From positions 1,116,001 through 1,180,000 of the forward strand of contig NW_026570231.1 of assembly GCF_019649055.1 (NCBI RefSeq): a stretch of 64,000 nucleotides of DNA, read 5' to 3'. Made by a program: the position numbers and the translations under genes. Positions 13,064 to 24,790 of the stretch are shown here, in pieces (position 1 is the stretch's first letter; each line of letters opens with the position of its first letter). This DNA is from Paramacrobiotus metropolitanus. Taxonomy: Eukaryota > Tardigrada > Eutardigrada > Parachela > Macrobiotidae. Below the pieces are notes generated by a model, which worked only from the letters and a program-made list of their open reading frames with translations, ran no database searches and was not told where the DNA came from.

Positions 13064-14431
13064 TCCTTAACACGTGACGGATCTATTCAATTTTCGGACA
13101 CTGATGTGATGATTAATATTGTTAATATATATAATGCGGAAAGCGATGGTGCTCTCTAGTCCATGTTTCATCAAGCTGTAATGAAATTAGTTGTTAAAGG
13201 TTTATAGAAACTAATTGAGAGTTTTAGAAATGTCAGGCGCGGCTTCGCAAAAGCTTGGAATGAATGGATTAGTTGTCGCCTTGGAGGTTTATGGACAAAC
13301 CATAGTTAACGACCAATTGTGAACTCAAGAGTGTCAGCGAATTCCGCGCACATGTGGAAACAGCATGCGCCCGCTAATAACTGGTTCCATGTTCCAATAG
13401 CCAACACAGGTGTCAATAAAACTTCATAAAAAACCAAAAACGATGCCGCACAATGTGTTAGTGCCAAAACTTCATAAGGGCAGGCGTGAGTCATAACGTT
13501 TCCTGAAGCCCAGATACGAATTACAAAATAAGTAACATGCCTTAAGCGACGAGAACTCAAGAAATTCGCATTCTATCAGAAATAAGTTATCTTAGCAGAC
13601 AAGTGCCAGAAGACAAAAAGAAAAGATAAAAATTATTCCTCGGTTACGAGCAGCTATATCTATACTTCTATGTGTAACAATCATGTTGTGGACTTATAGT
13701 GGTGTCGGAGCCGTACTTGGAACATTTGTTTACATTTATTCGAAACTGCTGATGATGACGAATTATTAGCGACAAAACTTACGATTCTGCAAAACACTCA
13801 TTACTGTCTATTATAACACTCGTCATGCGAAATAAAATGACACTCGCGGAACACCGCGCTTAAAAATTAGGCTTGTAACTTATAGGCTCAGGTTCCGTAA
13901 ACAGTTCACGGTAAACTTTCTGGTTTCTCATCGGCCACTCGATATTTGATTTAAAATGAATCGCAAATAGTGGTTATAAATTATAATAAAGAAATCAACA
14001 AACCCAAGTTGATGGTAAAAATCCGCAGTACAGCATGGCATCCTTTTAATAAAAAATGTACTATTCATTTATTGTGCCACGAGTATTCATGACAACTTCG
14101 ACAAGATATGTACAGTTACTGCGAATGTTAACATCTTTCGTCTTTAATAATAAATTTAATCAGCAATACAATTTACAAAACCGAAATAATTTCTGTAAGT
14201 TACAAAACCGTTAATCTTTTCACCACCGAAAAAGGCTGGAAGAAAACTTAATCCACTGACTGTGACTGACACGAAAAGACGAACGAACGATTAGTGGGAG
14301 CGAACGATTACGCAAAGATGCTAAGTGCTAACAAGTGAAACTGAAATGGAAACACCTCGGATCTATCCCTGATCTCTACAGAGCCTCCCGGCAGAATTCC
14401 ACGGTGCACCAGAGATTGTGATACTGCAATA
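13064..14431. other. Intergenic, 5' flank of SLC26 and 3' flank of eIF1A
   Basis: No gene I can support. A minus-strand open frame at 13306-13560 encodes a hydrophobic, Cys-rich stretch without recognisable family features or a good start context. I treat it as chance. A minus-strand AATAAA (tttatt at 14068-14073) lies downstream of eIF1A. Confidence 0.5.
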
Positions 14432-14908
14432 TCACACGTCGTCCACATCAACATCGCTTTTACTATCCTCGCTGTCGCTTTCACTGGCACTTCCTCCGCC
14501 AGCTGCATCGTCGAACTCAATACCGTCATTCTCCATATCCTGATCGACGAAGGTCGCCTCGTTAACTTTCGTAGACTCAGGAATTTCACCGTAGGACTTC
14601 AACAGACGTGCCTCTTCGGGAAAATACTTCATGATAACATCCGCCTTGCCGTCCTGATAATCGCGGAGACCCACCAGGATGATGTCACCTTGGTTAATCC
14701 ATACCTTCTTCCGTAGTTTCCCGCGAATATGGCACAAACGCTTCGTTCCATCAAAACACACGGCCTCCACTCGTCCATTGCCTAGCATTTTGATTACTTG
14801 GGCATACTCCTGACCATCTTCTTTAAAAACCAGCTCACGCTTGTCGTTCTCATTCTCGTTTTTTCCACGTCGACGATTTTTTCCTCCTTTTCCTTTATTC
14901 TTAGGCAT
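14432..14908 (-). CDS. EIF1AX: Translation initiation factor eIF1A
   Basis: eIF1A binds the A site of the 40S subunit and promotes scanning and start-codon selection. The 158-residue frame starts [20 protein letters not shown]. It holds the OB-fold core ([58 protein letters not shown]) and ends in an acidic Asp/Glu/Ser tail (from about residue 118) matching the eIF5B-contacting C-terminus. It is slightly longer than the usual 143-148 residues because of a Gly/Ser/Asp insert near the end. The gene has no intron, unlike almost every neighbour; the frame is intact and looks functional. Confidence 0.97.
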   Translation of the reverse strand: MPKNKGKGGKNRRRGKNENENDKRELVFKEDGQEYAQVIKMLGNGRVEAVCFDGTKRLCHIRGKLRKKVWINQGDIILVGLRDYQDGKADVIMKYFPEEARLLKSYGEIPESTKVNEATFVDQDMENDGIEFDDAAGGGSASESDSEDSKSDVDVDDV

Positions 14909-16067
14909 TGTTGATCAAAGTTATAAGAAGAATTAAAAAATAAAGGGTAACGATTTTTCGATACTTTTGAAACAACTGTCTCAATATTTATGTCTGTTTC
15001 CAGTTTCAGAAAACAAAAATAATTCAAATTGGTCACCACATCTGTCCAAGGTTCTAGCTACCGTAAGTTATAAGTACTGTACATAAAAACAATTTCTGCA
15101 CTCTGCAGTCTGCGCGCTGTTTCTGGCTTGCCGTGCTATGGATTATGATGCAGTTTGTAAGACACAATATCCGTCGAGATTGCGCAAAGGCAGCATGCAA
15201 CCAAATATTTCCCACGCAAAAAATCGATACTTCGTGGCTCCTGCAGGATTTGCTTCGAACCCTGCAGCTTTTTGAACAACTTTAATTCAAGAGCTCCATT
15301 TCGAATGGTATCATTGCTATGATGCTCTAAGTTTCACTCTAACCATAAGATACAATGTCATTCAAATTTATATTTGTATCCGTACTGGTCAGTAAAACAG
15401 TCCTACACATAACCAACTGAATTTTTGTATTACGCTTTTTTAAGTCTTTACAGGTTTTTTAAATTTCTAACAGTTTTTATGGCTAGCAAAAGGCAGCATT
15501 GTTTTTACGCCAAGAACTGTAGAAAAGTGACAGATTTTTTTATACAAACATAAACTGAATTTTGCGAAATAGCAAACAGCCAAAACGCAGCTTACAATTG
15601 CTAGCTAGCATCAAGGTTAATTTGCCGGCCACTGCTAACAATTTCATCGCGGTCAGCTATGGCAAATCGTTATGCAGACTTTATGGTTAGTTTTTGTGTT
15701 TACAGTTGTTTCTGCGGCAAGTTAAAAATTACTTACCCAAATTGCACTAGAAAGTAGAAACGTACAAGGAAATGCTGCTACTGTTTTTGCGAACGTTGCC
15801 GAACATAACTGGATTTGTTGATGGCACTGATTTTGTACTCCAAGTCCAGAGTATGACACTTCCGTACTAGTACGAGTATTACCGTAACGATTCATATTGT
15901 GAGTCGATAATGGAGAGAAAATGATTTGTTTACGATAAAAACATAGGTTGATCTTAAAGTTGTATATGAGAACTAAAATAATCAAATCCATTTTGCGGGC
16001 TGATAATAACGAAAAGCCCGTCACCGAACTCAAAAAAGGGTTATGAGCTTACAACCTCATCGGTCAT
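14909..16067. other. Intergenic, 5' flank of eIF1A
   Basis: AT-rich. An open frame at 15722-16033 on the minus strand has no family features and lies immediately downstream of the small secreted gene; I treat it as non-coding. A short stretch near 15551-15575 (aaactgaattttgcgaaat) resembles one inside the MITE near 12461-12477, so it may be a decayed fragment of the same repeat family. Confidence 0.4.
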
Positions 16068-16358
16068 TTAATCATAGTCTGGGCCGTCAGAATAGAAAGG
16101 AGTCAAACCAAAAAGGAAATACTGGTCGGCTAACGGGGTAGCCTGGCTTTGCCGTTGCAAATTGTTCTCGACCCGCTCAAAGTTTCCGTAGCCTTGTCTC
16201 TGAAACGCCGCAGACTCTTGATTCCAAAAATTATAGCTGGGATTTCCAGCCTGCCGACCGAAAGGGGCATTCTGGTGGCCTTCCCAAGAGTTGTACATGG
16301 CGTGAGATAATCCAATACACATAGCGGTGCTAAGTAAAACCACCCAAGTTCCACGCAT
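16068..16358 (-). CDS. Small secreted protein of unknown function
   Basis: A single-exon frame of 96 residues. The first 20 residues form a good signal peptide (MRGTWVVLLSTAMCIGLSHA). The mature part is rich in Asn, Gln, Gly, Tyr and Phe (for example NPSYNFWNQES, FQRQGYGNFE), has no cysteines and ends with acidic residues (YSDGPDYD). I do not recognise a family. The composition would fit a secreted structural or neuropeptide-like product, but no dibasic cleavage sites are visible. It lies between eIF1A and the SDR42E1-like gene on the same strand. Confidence 0.6.
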   Translation of the reverse strand: MRGTWVVLLSTAMCIGLSHAMYNSWEGHQNAPFGRQAGNPSYNFWNQESAAFQRQGYGNFERVENNLQRQSQATPLADQYFLFGLTPFYSDGPDYD

Positions 16359-17155
16359 CTCCTACAGTTTTCGTTTCAGTATAATACTTGAACGATCACA
16401 AAAGAGGTCACACAAGCAACGACTAGATTATACTGTAACTTCTAGGGTATACGTAAAACGGAACAGCGCTTTTGCATGCTCGTTGTGCCACACGCAAGTG
16501 TACGATTCGTGTTTTGTAAATTGCGTAGTAACTAATCAGAACTACATGTAGGTAAAAGCAATATGTGTAATACATCCTCTGGCTTTTGAAACTACAGGAA
16601 CCCTTGGACCGCTAACAAAGAAATTTTTTAAGGAGTTATCAAAGAAGATTTGCGAATGTAGCGGTAACCCACGGTTGGGAGAGTTTTTGCGCCAGAGAAT
16701 CAGTACTGATACAACGAGGAAGTGCAGTGGCTGTCCTCGAAACTTTTAACGACATGAGAGATAACGAGGATGATGTGTTTTTAGCTTTTAGATTGGCTGG
16801 TCGGGAATGATTAGTGCCTGATGTTGTTTTTCTTGGCAGCTTTGCTGTGATTTTGTTAACAATGAATTAAATGAAATGAGCTATATGTGTTGTAACAGTA
16901 CTATTGTAATGCTTATTGTCAGAAGTTGAGAGCTACAGCATACGTACGATTTTTGTCGAGGGTTAAATTTAGTAATAATTCCAAGTACCAATGTTCGTAT
17001 TTCTGGAGTTATCTCCTATTTCTAGAGGTATCATCTGTAAATCCGTTGCTGTTCGTACAGCAGATGACTAGAAATAGGGAAATCGAGACGAAGCTAAATA
17101 AGTTGATGTCTTTAACACTAGAGTGGTAGTTACAGAATCATCGTCAGAATTCAGA
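16359..17155. other. Intergenic
   Basis: About 800 bp between two minus-strand genes. I see no gene, RNA or repeat that I can support. Confidence 0.4.
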
Positions 17156-19138
17156 CTACTGTACGAGTACAAAATTAAAAAATAAAATAACTATTAAGCC
17201 TAAAATAAATATCACAAAAAAGTGAATCAAGGAGGCGTGCGTGGAAAAACGTTTTTTCTGTCTACCTGCTAACAGAAATTTGTTAACAGTCTCCGTTAAA
17301 TCGTTTGGAGGTGTTCTTGGTTCGTAGCCTAAATCCTTCCGCGCTCGCTCGATGCTAAAGAAATGGGTCACACCCGTCTTGAACACCTCTGTGCGCGTCA
17401 GCAAGGGCAAATATTGGTCAAGGCGGTGCTGAGTAAAAAACCAGAACCCGGAGACACATTCCGAAATACGAGCTGCAAAAGGGTACCCCGTTTATAGTGT
17501 GCACACTGAATCGGAATAGTTAATACCAATAAATTAGGTACCAGTAAATTGCAAAAGCACACGACATTGACCGCCATCTGAACTAAGCTCGTGAGCCATT
17601 ATTAACTGTTATGCCAAACTATCCACACTCCTTAAAAGACGATATTAATTATGTCACTAAATCACGACTGCAAAATTGTGTACAATACAGAACACACAAA
17701 CAGTTTGCTTACCAAAGGCAAAAATTATTCCCAAAGGCAATCGCACGGACGGAAACGAATATCCAAGCCCTTCGATCTACAGTACAAACAGCGAATACAT
17801 AAGACAACTGCGACAAACAAACAGGATGCACGAAACATCACTTGATACTGACCAAAGGTCGAAAAAACTGGAAGTTACTGATCGGTTGTCCATCGCTGAT
17901 AAAGTAACTATTTCCACCCTGAAAAATCTGATGCGAGTAGTGCGATAAAAGTGCTCCAATCTTCGTTTCTATCAGTATACTTTTCGTAAAAAACTGATCC
18001 TACTGTACTGCTTACAGCAACAAATTCCGTATCCGTCTTCAGTGCTTCCGCTGCTTTGGTATGCGCCTGGACCACATTATCGATGTGAACGAAATCCACT
18101 ATCGCTTCTCCGTAAAGAAATTTGATCCACCCCCTTTCCAAATAGTCGACAATTCGCGGTAAATGCCGCTCTTCTCCTGGTCCATAAATTCCTGCCAACC
18201 GAAGACAGCAAGTGCGTAGTATTGTCTGGCCATCGCGACACAACTTCCGGTCGGCCATAAGCACTAGCTGTTCGCTAACTGACTTGGTCAATGCATAATG
18301 ATCCGGATGCTGAAATAAAAGAAACCACGGTACTCAAATTAAAAATAAAATAATCATTTAAGCAGCACCCCTCATGCCATCATACCAGGTGCAAGGGCAA
18401 AAACGGCTGTGTTGCTTCGTCCCCGTTGATAATTTCTTGTCCACCGAATACTGTGTTATAGGTTGAAGTATATACCAAGCTTCCAACGTTTGCTTTTACG
18501 ATGGCAGCAAGGACATTTTTGATTCCTCCAACATTGACTTCTTCTATCAGACGTTTATTTAACTACGAAAATCCAGAATCACTGGTACCCGACCGTACAC
18601 CTGTTGCTCCAAAAAGCAGGCAAGATAAGATTCTGCACAGAGTGATTGATGGAACACTTAACAGTTATCAGTTAATACCATCTCCTTTCCGGACATTCCG
18701 TATGATGCAACGTGGAAAACCGTGTCCGGCTTCCAGAATATTAAACATTTTTCCAGCTCGCCAGCGTTTCGAACGTCAATCTGTCAGTAGAGGGAAATGT
18801 GTGAACTATGAAAGGATGTGGACGTCATGTGGTGCACTAAGTTACGGGTTAGTATACGTACACTTTAGCATACGAGTTTACAAGTGAACAGAAAAATAAA
18901 AAAGCACAGTCCGTTTTCCATTACGTATTGCACAAGCAGCAAGCAAGCACGGTAAACAAACCTTTATAAATTTAATTTGACCACTAATCGTGCAGTCCTG
19001 ATGTTGGGAGAAATTTATGTCGACTGCCACAACAAGACACCTTGGATCGCTTGAAACCAGACTTTGAGCAATGTTCCATCCAACGTATCCACCTCCGCCA
19101 ATAATTGCATAGCATTGGGTTTCTTTTTTAAATGACAT
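17156..19138 (-). CDS. SDR42E1: SDR42E1-like short-chain dehydrogenase (3-beta-HSD family)
   Basis: NAD(P)-dependent extended SDR probably acting on sterols; the substrate is inferred. Seven exons, all phase-consistent: 19138-18962, 18780-18679, 18562-18386, 18309-18016, 17918-17853, 17776-17713, 17472-17156. The product is 398 residues, close to about 393 for the vertebrate protein. The dinucleotide-binding turn is GGGGYVG near residue 14. The catalytic Y-x-x-x-K is in DHYALTKS. Family stretches include RLAGIYGPGEERHLPRIVDY, VDFVHIDNVVQAH, YFISDGQPISNFQFFRPL and LTRTEVFKTGVTHFFS. A hydrophobic C-terminal segment (IHFFVIFILGLIVILFF) suggests a membrane anchor in the ER. Confidence 0.93.
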
Positions 19139-19472
19139 TTTCCAAGAATGGCAGAACGTAATCGAAGCAATTTTTGGGAGTATGTACAGTATTATTTTGT
19201 GAGTATGAATTGTATGACCAACATAAAACAAGCTTATTCCGTAAACAAGTAAAACTTCTAAGGCATTCGTACTTACAGAAAGTGAGTGACTGAAAAAGGA
19301 ATGAAATCCATAAGTATTCCGCAACCATGCCGCAACTGTGCAGGCTGCCTCCCGGAGTGTATGAAAGGTTTCGCCGTTTTGTATCGTAGTGCGAAGGCTT
19401 TCGTCCACTACATAATTAAAAGTAAAAATTAATTTTCATTAACAATTTTGTATTATTATAATATTATTATTT

Positions 19473-20260
19473 CTAATAGGGTGGTATTTGGTAAGGGTGG
19501 TATTTGGTAAGCGTTCGTACGATAGAGTCACCCGTTCCTGTGGAGTCGATGCCGCAGCCCTTTTCGACAGCGCCAGCTATCCCCATGAACAGGTCGCTCG
19601 AATTGAGCGAGGAAATTTTAGTGCACTTGTGACCTGTATTCAAGAAAACCATATTATGGTAAGTTAAAGTACATCGATTATAATTATAAGTTTATAACAC
19701 AGGTTTCATTCGAACGGTTGATTTTGTATGGCAGTGCAATGTCCCGAACGGTGAATTTAGTCCCGAGTTGGGGCAGAAGCTGAAAACAAATGTTTGAATT
19801 TTTATTTATGGCATCCTACTCGGAATAGTCTATCATCATTCCATTGTGCAGTCAACTTCCGTGGTCTGTACAATTATTTACAGCATGCTTTCATTTTCAG
19901 ACTGCAAACGCGAAAGAACCCGATGTTGGCAGTGGATCCGCATGATATCAACATCGCCGACGTCAAGGGATTTGTTTTGGATAAATTGCAAATAGCAAAT
20001 TGCAAAGGTGTTAATCTAGGTTAGTGCAGGAATTAATTAAACTTACTACCGTTTCTGGAAAAATTTAAATTTTTCTAAAGATTTGAGATTTTTCGGAGAG
20101 TGTTATTTCGATTAAGGATGATTTCAGAAAGTTTACTGTGCTACGGGGAAGGAGACGGAATCGGATCCGAATGGGATGGAAGTGTTAATCCCACGTGCTT
20201 ATAGCATTGGTGGCCGCGCGTAATGTTTCTGGTGGATCTGTCATTGAGCACCATGGCCCC
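19473..20260. other. Coding-like exons, strand unresolved
   Basis: Two competing gene models occupy this stretch. Minus strand: exons 20254-20145, 19910-20015 (read downwards), 19779-19701 and 19633-19473 join in phase from a GCCATGG start to a TAG stop, giving 151 residues; all three donors are weak (gtagca, gtttgc, gtgtta). Plus strand: an open segment ends at a strong ATG/gtaagt donor at 19658, followed by good acceptors near 19733, 19900 and 20127, but phases do not carry cleanly through all exons. One plus-strand segment reads DPHDINIADVKGFVLDKLQI. Neither model gives a family I recognise. The 3' end of the minus model crosses a 16-bp tandem duplication at 19479-19510. Confidence 0.35.
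19479..19510. repeat. Tandem duplication of a 16-bp unit
   Basis: Two adjacent copies of GGTGGTATTTGGTAAG. Sixteen is not a multiple of three, so the duplication would shift any frame crossing it. Confidence 0.75.
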
Positions 20261-22760
20261 TTCGCAAGTAAGAGAAACACGGAAAGGGAACGTTGGGTAA
20301 ACGGTTAAGGGCGACCTCACATGTTGTTTTACACTTTTTGTATGGTTAAATGCTTATTTTTGTTATAGTGATAATCCCTCGGTTGCCAGCGTTCTGCCTG
20401 CGCTGGAGACTAAAGGCGTCATTCCAGAGAAACGTTCGGTTCAATTCGTTCCAGAACAAGAGGTTGCGACGGGTGCCAGTGAATCTTTTACGGTTAGCCA
20501 AACAATTTGATCAGATAGCACAGTTGTCAGTGGAAACCAGAAGGTAAACAGTTACATTCGAGCATGCCAACGGGAAATCGCAGACGGCTGTTGTCGAGGA
20601 TTGATCCTGAGTGATCCTGGAAGGAATACTTTACCGTTATTGTCTATCCATGGATTTCCGCATCTGTGGATGTTATAGTGCATTTTGCGCCTGGCTGATG
20701 ATATGGACTTGCCACTTGCCCCATTCTTGCGGGAACGGCGATATGCCTTTGATATCGGCAATAATATAACGGTAACTAATTCGTGAAATTATGTTTATAT
20801 CTGTAGCTTCGTTTAAGTGATAACGGGGTTCATCAGTTTGTGGCTTCGGTTTGTACCGAATATACAGACTTTGTATGTGTAAGTGCGGGCTCACAAAAAA
20901 CTTACCGGCCGTATGCATATATCAGAAGTGTGTGCAGTTCTGCTGGTCTCCTTACGCTCCTTATTTCGTGGTGATCGTGTTCTGATTGCCGTGAAGGTAA
21001 AGTAAGGATACATCATTTTCCGAATATTTCCTCACGGCAGCTCAAGAGCGTGAGCGTCATGCTTTAGTAAATCGGTACATTACGTTAATGTTTGAGAAGC
21101 GAAACGCATTGCTTCTCGTTTGCATTCGAAAGAAAATGCCATAGCTGAAGAATAGTAATTATGTAATTTTATTTCAGCAGAGTTTGCCGGTTTCTTGGAG
21201 TGGAATTCCCGCATTTTCTACTGCTACTGTATTGTTTAAATCCAAAACCCTTGGGGATCGTGTTTGCAGATTCCGACTGGAATATTACGTTCTGCCTTCT
21301 GGCGACAAGGCTACGATCTAGCCCAATATCATGTGTATTTCAAGGGACTTTGGAAAACGTTGCTGAAACTTAATGCGTGCCACCTTTCAGACATCCTTCT
21401 ATTACAGTAAATCATTTAAATGCAAATGCATTCTGGTAATTATTCAGCTAGATTTCTTTAATGAATGATTGCTCTGCTTACCATAAATGTTGAGTGTGTA
21501 TATAGTGGTATGTGGGTATTACTTGCCGCGTTAACTGCTGAAAACTGATTTGTTGTGATATGTCGAGTGATTTGATGAAAGTGATTGTCATCATGCATAA
21601 CCTCGCGTAAAATGCAGTTTTCTTCTCCATATACTGTTTGTCTTTCAGTTAGTTACCATCACCAGTGTCGTTGGTGACTTACAAGTTGCCACCGGATTTT
21701 GGTAATGTCCATAATCATACTGCAAACCATTTTTTTTGTTTTTGAAACTGATATGGTAAGGAAGTCTCATAACAGTCGCGCGTGTCGCTCTGGTTGGATT
21801 CATTGCGAACTTTGATGTTGCTTAATCACCGTATCAAATTATGAAAAGATGAGCATTAATATCAACATTGTGACTGCACGTCAACATAAATATAATCAGT
21901 TACTCAACAATTTCCGATTGAGCAAACAGTAAAGCTTTACATTGGTCTGTATGAATGGACGAACAATAGGTCAGGAAATTCAGTGGAGAGGATTCAGCTG
22001 TCGGCCGGCCGACAACGATGTCGTACGGGCGATTTAGTATCACCGGTCATGTACTGTAAGGGGGGATCCATAAATTACGTACGCAGCGAACCAGGGAGGG
22101 ACGGGTCCAAAAAATGTGACAAGCTGTGACGGCCCCCGGCGAACCTAGGGGGAGGGGTGGTCAGCTCCATGTATTATGATTGAGCGAACCAGGGGGGAGG
22201 GGTCAAGCAAACGTGACGGACCGCTACGAAGGGGGAGGGAGGGGGTAAAAAGTCGTGGTTTTCTGCGTACGTAATTTATGGATGCCCCCTAAGGCACCTC
22301 CCAGGGTATTTTCTGATCGACGATGATCGAACAAAATCGGTTTGTGCATCGCTATCCAGCAGATGAAGACACCGGGCCAGTGATCAACTGTTTTTTGACA
22401 ATCTTCAACAGCACGTACATGCTAACACCCTCCCTAATCATACAGATTGTCTTTTGCTCTCACAGACTTACCGATTTTTATTGTATATTTATGATAACGA
22501 GCCGACTAATAACCTGCACGGCATCAAGATAATAATATATAAACTAGACCGGATCGGCAAACTGTTCTTTTATAACGGTAAACAAACATCTTACGTTAGC
22601 TGCTGTGGTCAGTTGCCACTGCGAGGCACCGTTGATTGTTAGCTAAACTTGTTTAATTTCTCGGCACCCGGGATCGACCGTTACGCAGAAATTTTTGAAT
22701 TCGTCCTTTAATTCGAAATCTCACAGTTTCAATTTGTGGATGCAAGTTTTATTCCATAAA
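20261..22760. other. Intergenic with a MITE; unresolved open segments near 20350-20980
   Basis: Between about 20350 and 20980 several splice-bounded open segments exist on both strands. One minus-strand frame reads NPWIDNNGKVFLPGSL; another reads ISPFPQEWGKWQVHIISQ. I could not assemble them into one gene. From 21000 to 22760 the only clear feature is the MITE at 22060-22289. Confidence 0.4.
22060..22289. mobile_element. Harbinger-like MITE (TAA target duplication)
   Basis: A 230-bp element with about 26-bp terminal inverted repeats. The left end reads GGGGGGATCCATAAATTACG. The right end, reverse-complemented, reads GGGGGCATCCATAAATTACG, and both continue into TACGCAG. It is flanked by TAA at 22057-22059 and 22290-22292. 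A 3-bp TWA duplication is the PIF/Harbinger signature. The interior is G-rich (runs such as ggggggaggggt) and non-coding. Confidence 0.8.
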
Positions 22761-24790
22761 ATGGGATTCAGAATAAATTCTGTCGTGCCTGTAATGGCGT
22801 TATTAGCGCGCTTGAGTGCCGCCCAGATTTATGGCGGTGGTAGCCTTCTTGGTCAGGGGTAAGTGTTAATGCTTATATCGCCCCCAAAACGGCCGACAAT
22901 ATTAGGAAACTGGAACTAAGCATCTAGAAATTTGAAAGGAATTTCGGCCACCAAGGTTTCGTTTTAAATCTGGAATCGTGCCACGGTCTGCATCCGCCGG
23001 CATTCTTCATCTTAGTCTTCTGGCTGTAGTGATCTGACGATGAGATCTCTATTCTACCTATACATACGGTTTTGCTTACGATTAGGTTATAGCACTTATA
23101 AAATTAAATAATAATAATATTTATTTTGCACTTACGCTATAACACGTTCGTGATTTAACTAAAGTCATCGCGATCGACTATTGTACAGAGGCAACTACAT
23201 TAAATACAGATGTTCTGAAATCTGAGCTTTCCAGAAAGACCTTTTAGCGTACATTACTATTTACTGGTATTTGCCAGCGTAGAGCTGCAGTAGATGTGCC
23301 AGCTATTGCCTATTGGGATAGTAAACATGAGCTCACCAGTCAGTGAGTGCTCAGTATTGACAAATGATTGGTCATTCTTACCCACTTATCAGCGTAAAAA
23401 ACTGGAAGTTAGTTAAGCGATAAACTTTACATTTAGATCTAATAATATAGTTAGTATATTATAGTATCTGTCTCAGTTTGCTTCGTTTAGTGCGTTATAC
23501 ATACTGGTATGTGGGCAAAACGAAAAAAACCAACGGTAGAATGTAGAAGCCATCGTATTAGTGCAAGTTTTGCAAATCCAAGACATTATTATAGTAGGTG
23601 TGCATCTTACGATTAGGTAACTGGTAGCTTTCACGATAATAATTTTGGATTGCTGATGGTATAGATATGGAGCTGGTGTTTCTGGAGGATACGGAGGAGG
23701 CGGAGTTTCTGGAGGATATGGAGGAGGCACCGGCAGTGGATTATACAGCGGAGCCATTTCAACATACGGTAACCGTGGTACTGGTTACGGTAACACTGGC
23801 TATGGGGGCAACACTGGGTACGCCAGTACCGGTTACGGAGGCAACACTGGTTATGGCAGCACAGGCTATGGAAACACTGGTTACGGAAATACCGGCTACG
23901 GCAACACCGGTGGACTGAGTATTTCATACACGTCCGGACTGAACAACGGATTGTATGGTAACAGCTACGGATCATCAGGTTTGGGAAGTGGTGGATATTC
24001 CGGTGGTAATAACTACGGTCTGGGCACGGGACTGAGTTCATATGGATCAACATACGCCAACACTGGTCTTGGAGCGGGTTACGGATCCGGGTTGTCCAGC
24101 GGGTACGGTTCATCGGGTTTGGGATCCAGCTACGGTCTGTCCGGTATTGGTAGTGGATATGGAACCGGCAGTGGATACGGCACCAGCGGTCTAGGTGGCG
24201 GTTACGGCAGCGGCTACAACTCGGGTATGCAATACGGCAGTGGACTGGGCAGCGGCTATGGCACGACCACATCGTACGGCACCAGCTCCGGGCTCGGTAA
24301 CTCATACAGCGGACTGGGCAGCGGATTATACGGCGGTGGTGTGAGCAGCTATGGGTCAAACGGCGGATACGGAAACAGTGGCGGATATGGCAACACCGGT
24401 TACGGTATGGGAAGCAACTATGGATCAACCTATGGCAGCGGTTACAACGGACTGGGGAGCGGTCTCAATAGCTACAGCTCCGGGTATGGAATGGGTGCAG
24501 GTCTGGGCAGCTCGTACGGTTCTCAAATTGGACTGGGATCGGGCTACGGACAGGGATATAACTCCGGATACGGCGCTGGTTTGGGAACGTCGGGTTACGG
24601 GTCATACGGCTCCGGACTTACTGGGGGATATGGAATGAGCCGAGGCTACGGAAATCAGGGATATAGCGGATACAACCAAGGGATGCTGGGTGGATATGCC
24701 CAACAGCAGCAGATTTATGCCGCACAACCCATAAGCGGTAATACTTATGGATCGTCCGTAGGTCTGCCCTCGCAGTATGGAAAGAAATAA
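22761..24790 (+). CDS. Secreted glycine/tyrosine-rich repeat protein
   Basis: Two exons, 22761-22858 and 23665-24790, join in phase (GG + A) to give 407 residues. Exon 1 encodes a signal peptide ending near LSAAQ and the start of the Gly-rich body. Exon 2 is almost entirely G, Y, S, N, T and L. Near the start it has tandem GYGNTG / GYGGNTG units; further on it has looser blocks such as GSGYGTSG and LGSGYGSG. It ends YGKK. No cysteines are seen. Such composition is known from cuticle, silk, adhesive and eggshell proteins, so an extracellular structural role is likely. The exact role is unknown. Long antisense open frames here are shadows of the repeat. Confidence 0.88.
23777..23914 (+). repeat. 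Tandem GYGNTG-type coding repeat
   Basis: Consecutive 18-21 bp units encode G-Y-G-N-T / G-Y-G-G-N-T variants inside the Gly/Tyr-rich protein. Third-position variation between units shows they are not a fresh slippage product. Confidence 0.75.

Noticed and set aside
13306-13560. Hydrophobic Cys-rich minus-strand frame
   Set aside because: No family features or splice neighbours; lies in the 5' flank of the SLC26 gene.
20552-20761. Possible TSG101/UEV-like exon (IDNNGKVFLPGSL)
   Set aside because: Similarity is limited to a short motif and no neighbouring exons join in phase to build a UEV domain.
23473-24428. Long minus-strand open frames over the Gly/Tyr-rich gene
   Set aside because: They are antisense shadows of the repetitive coding sequence; their Cys/His/Arg-rich composition is what reverse-complemented Gly/Tyr codons give.
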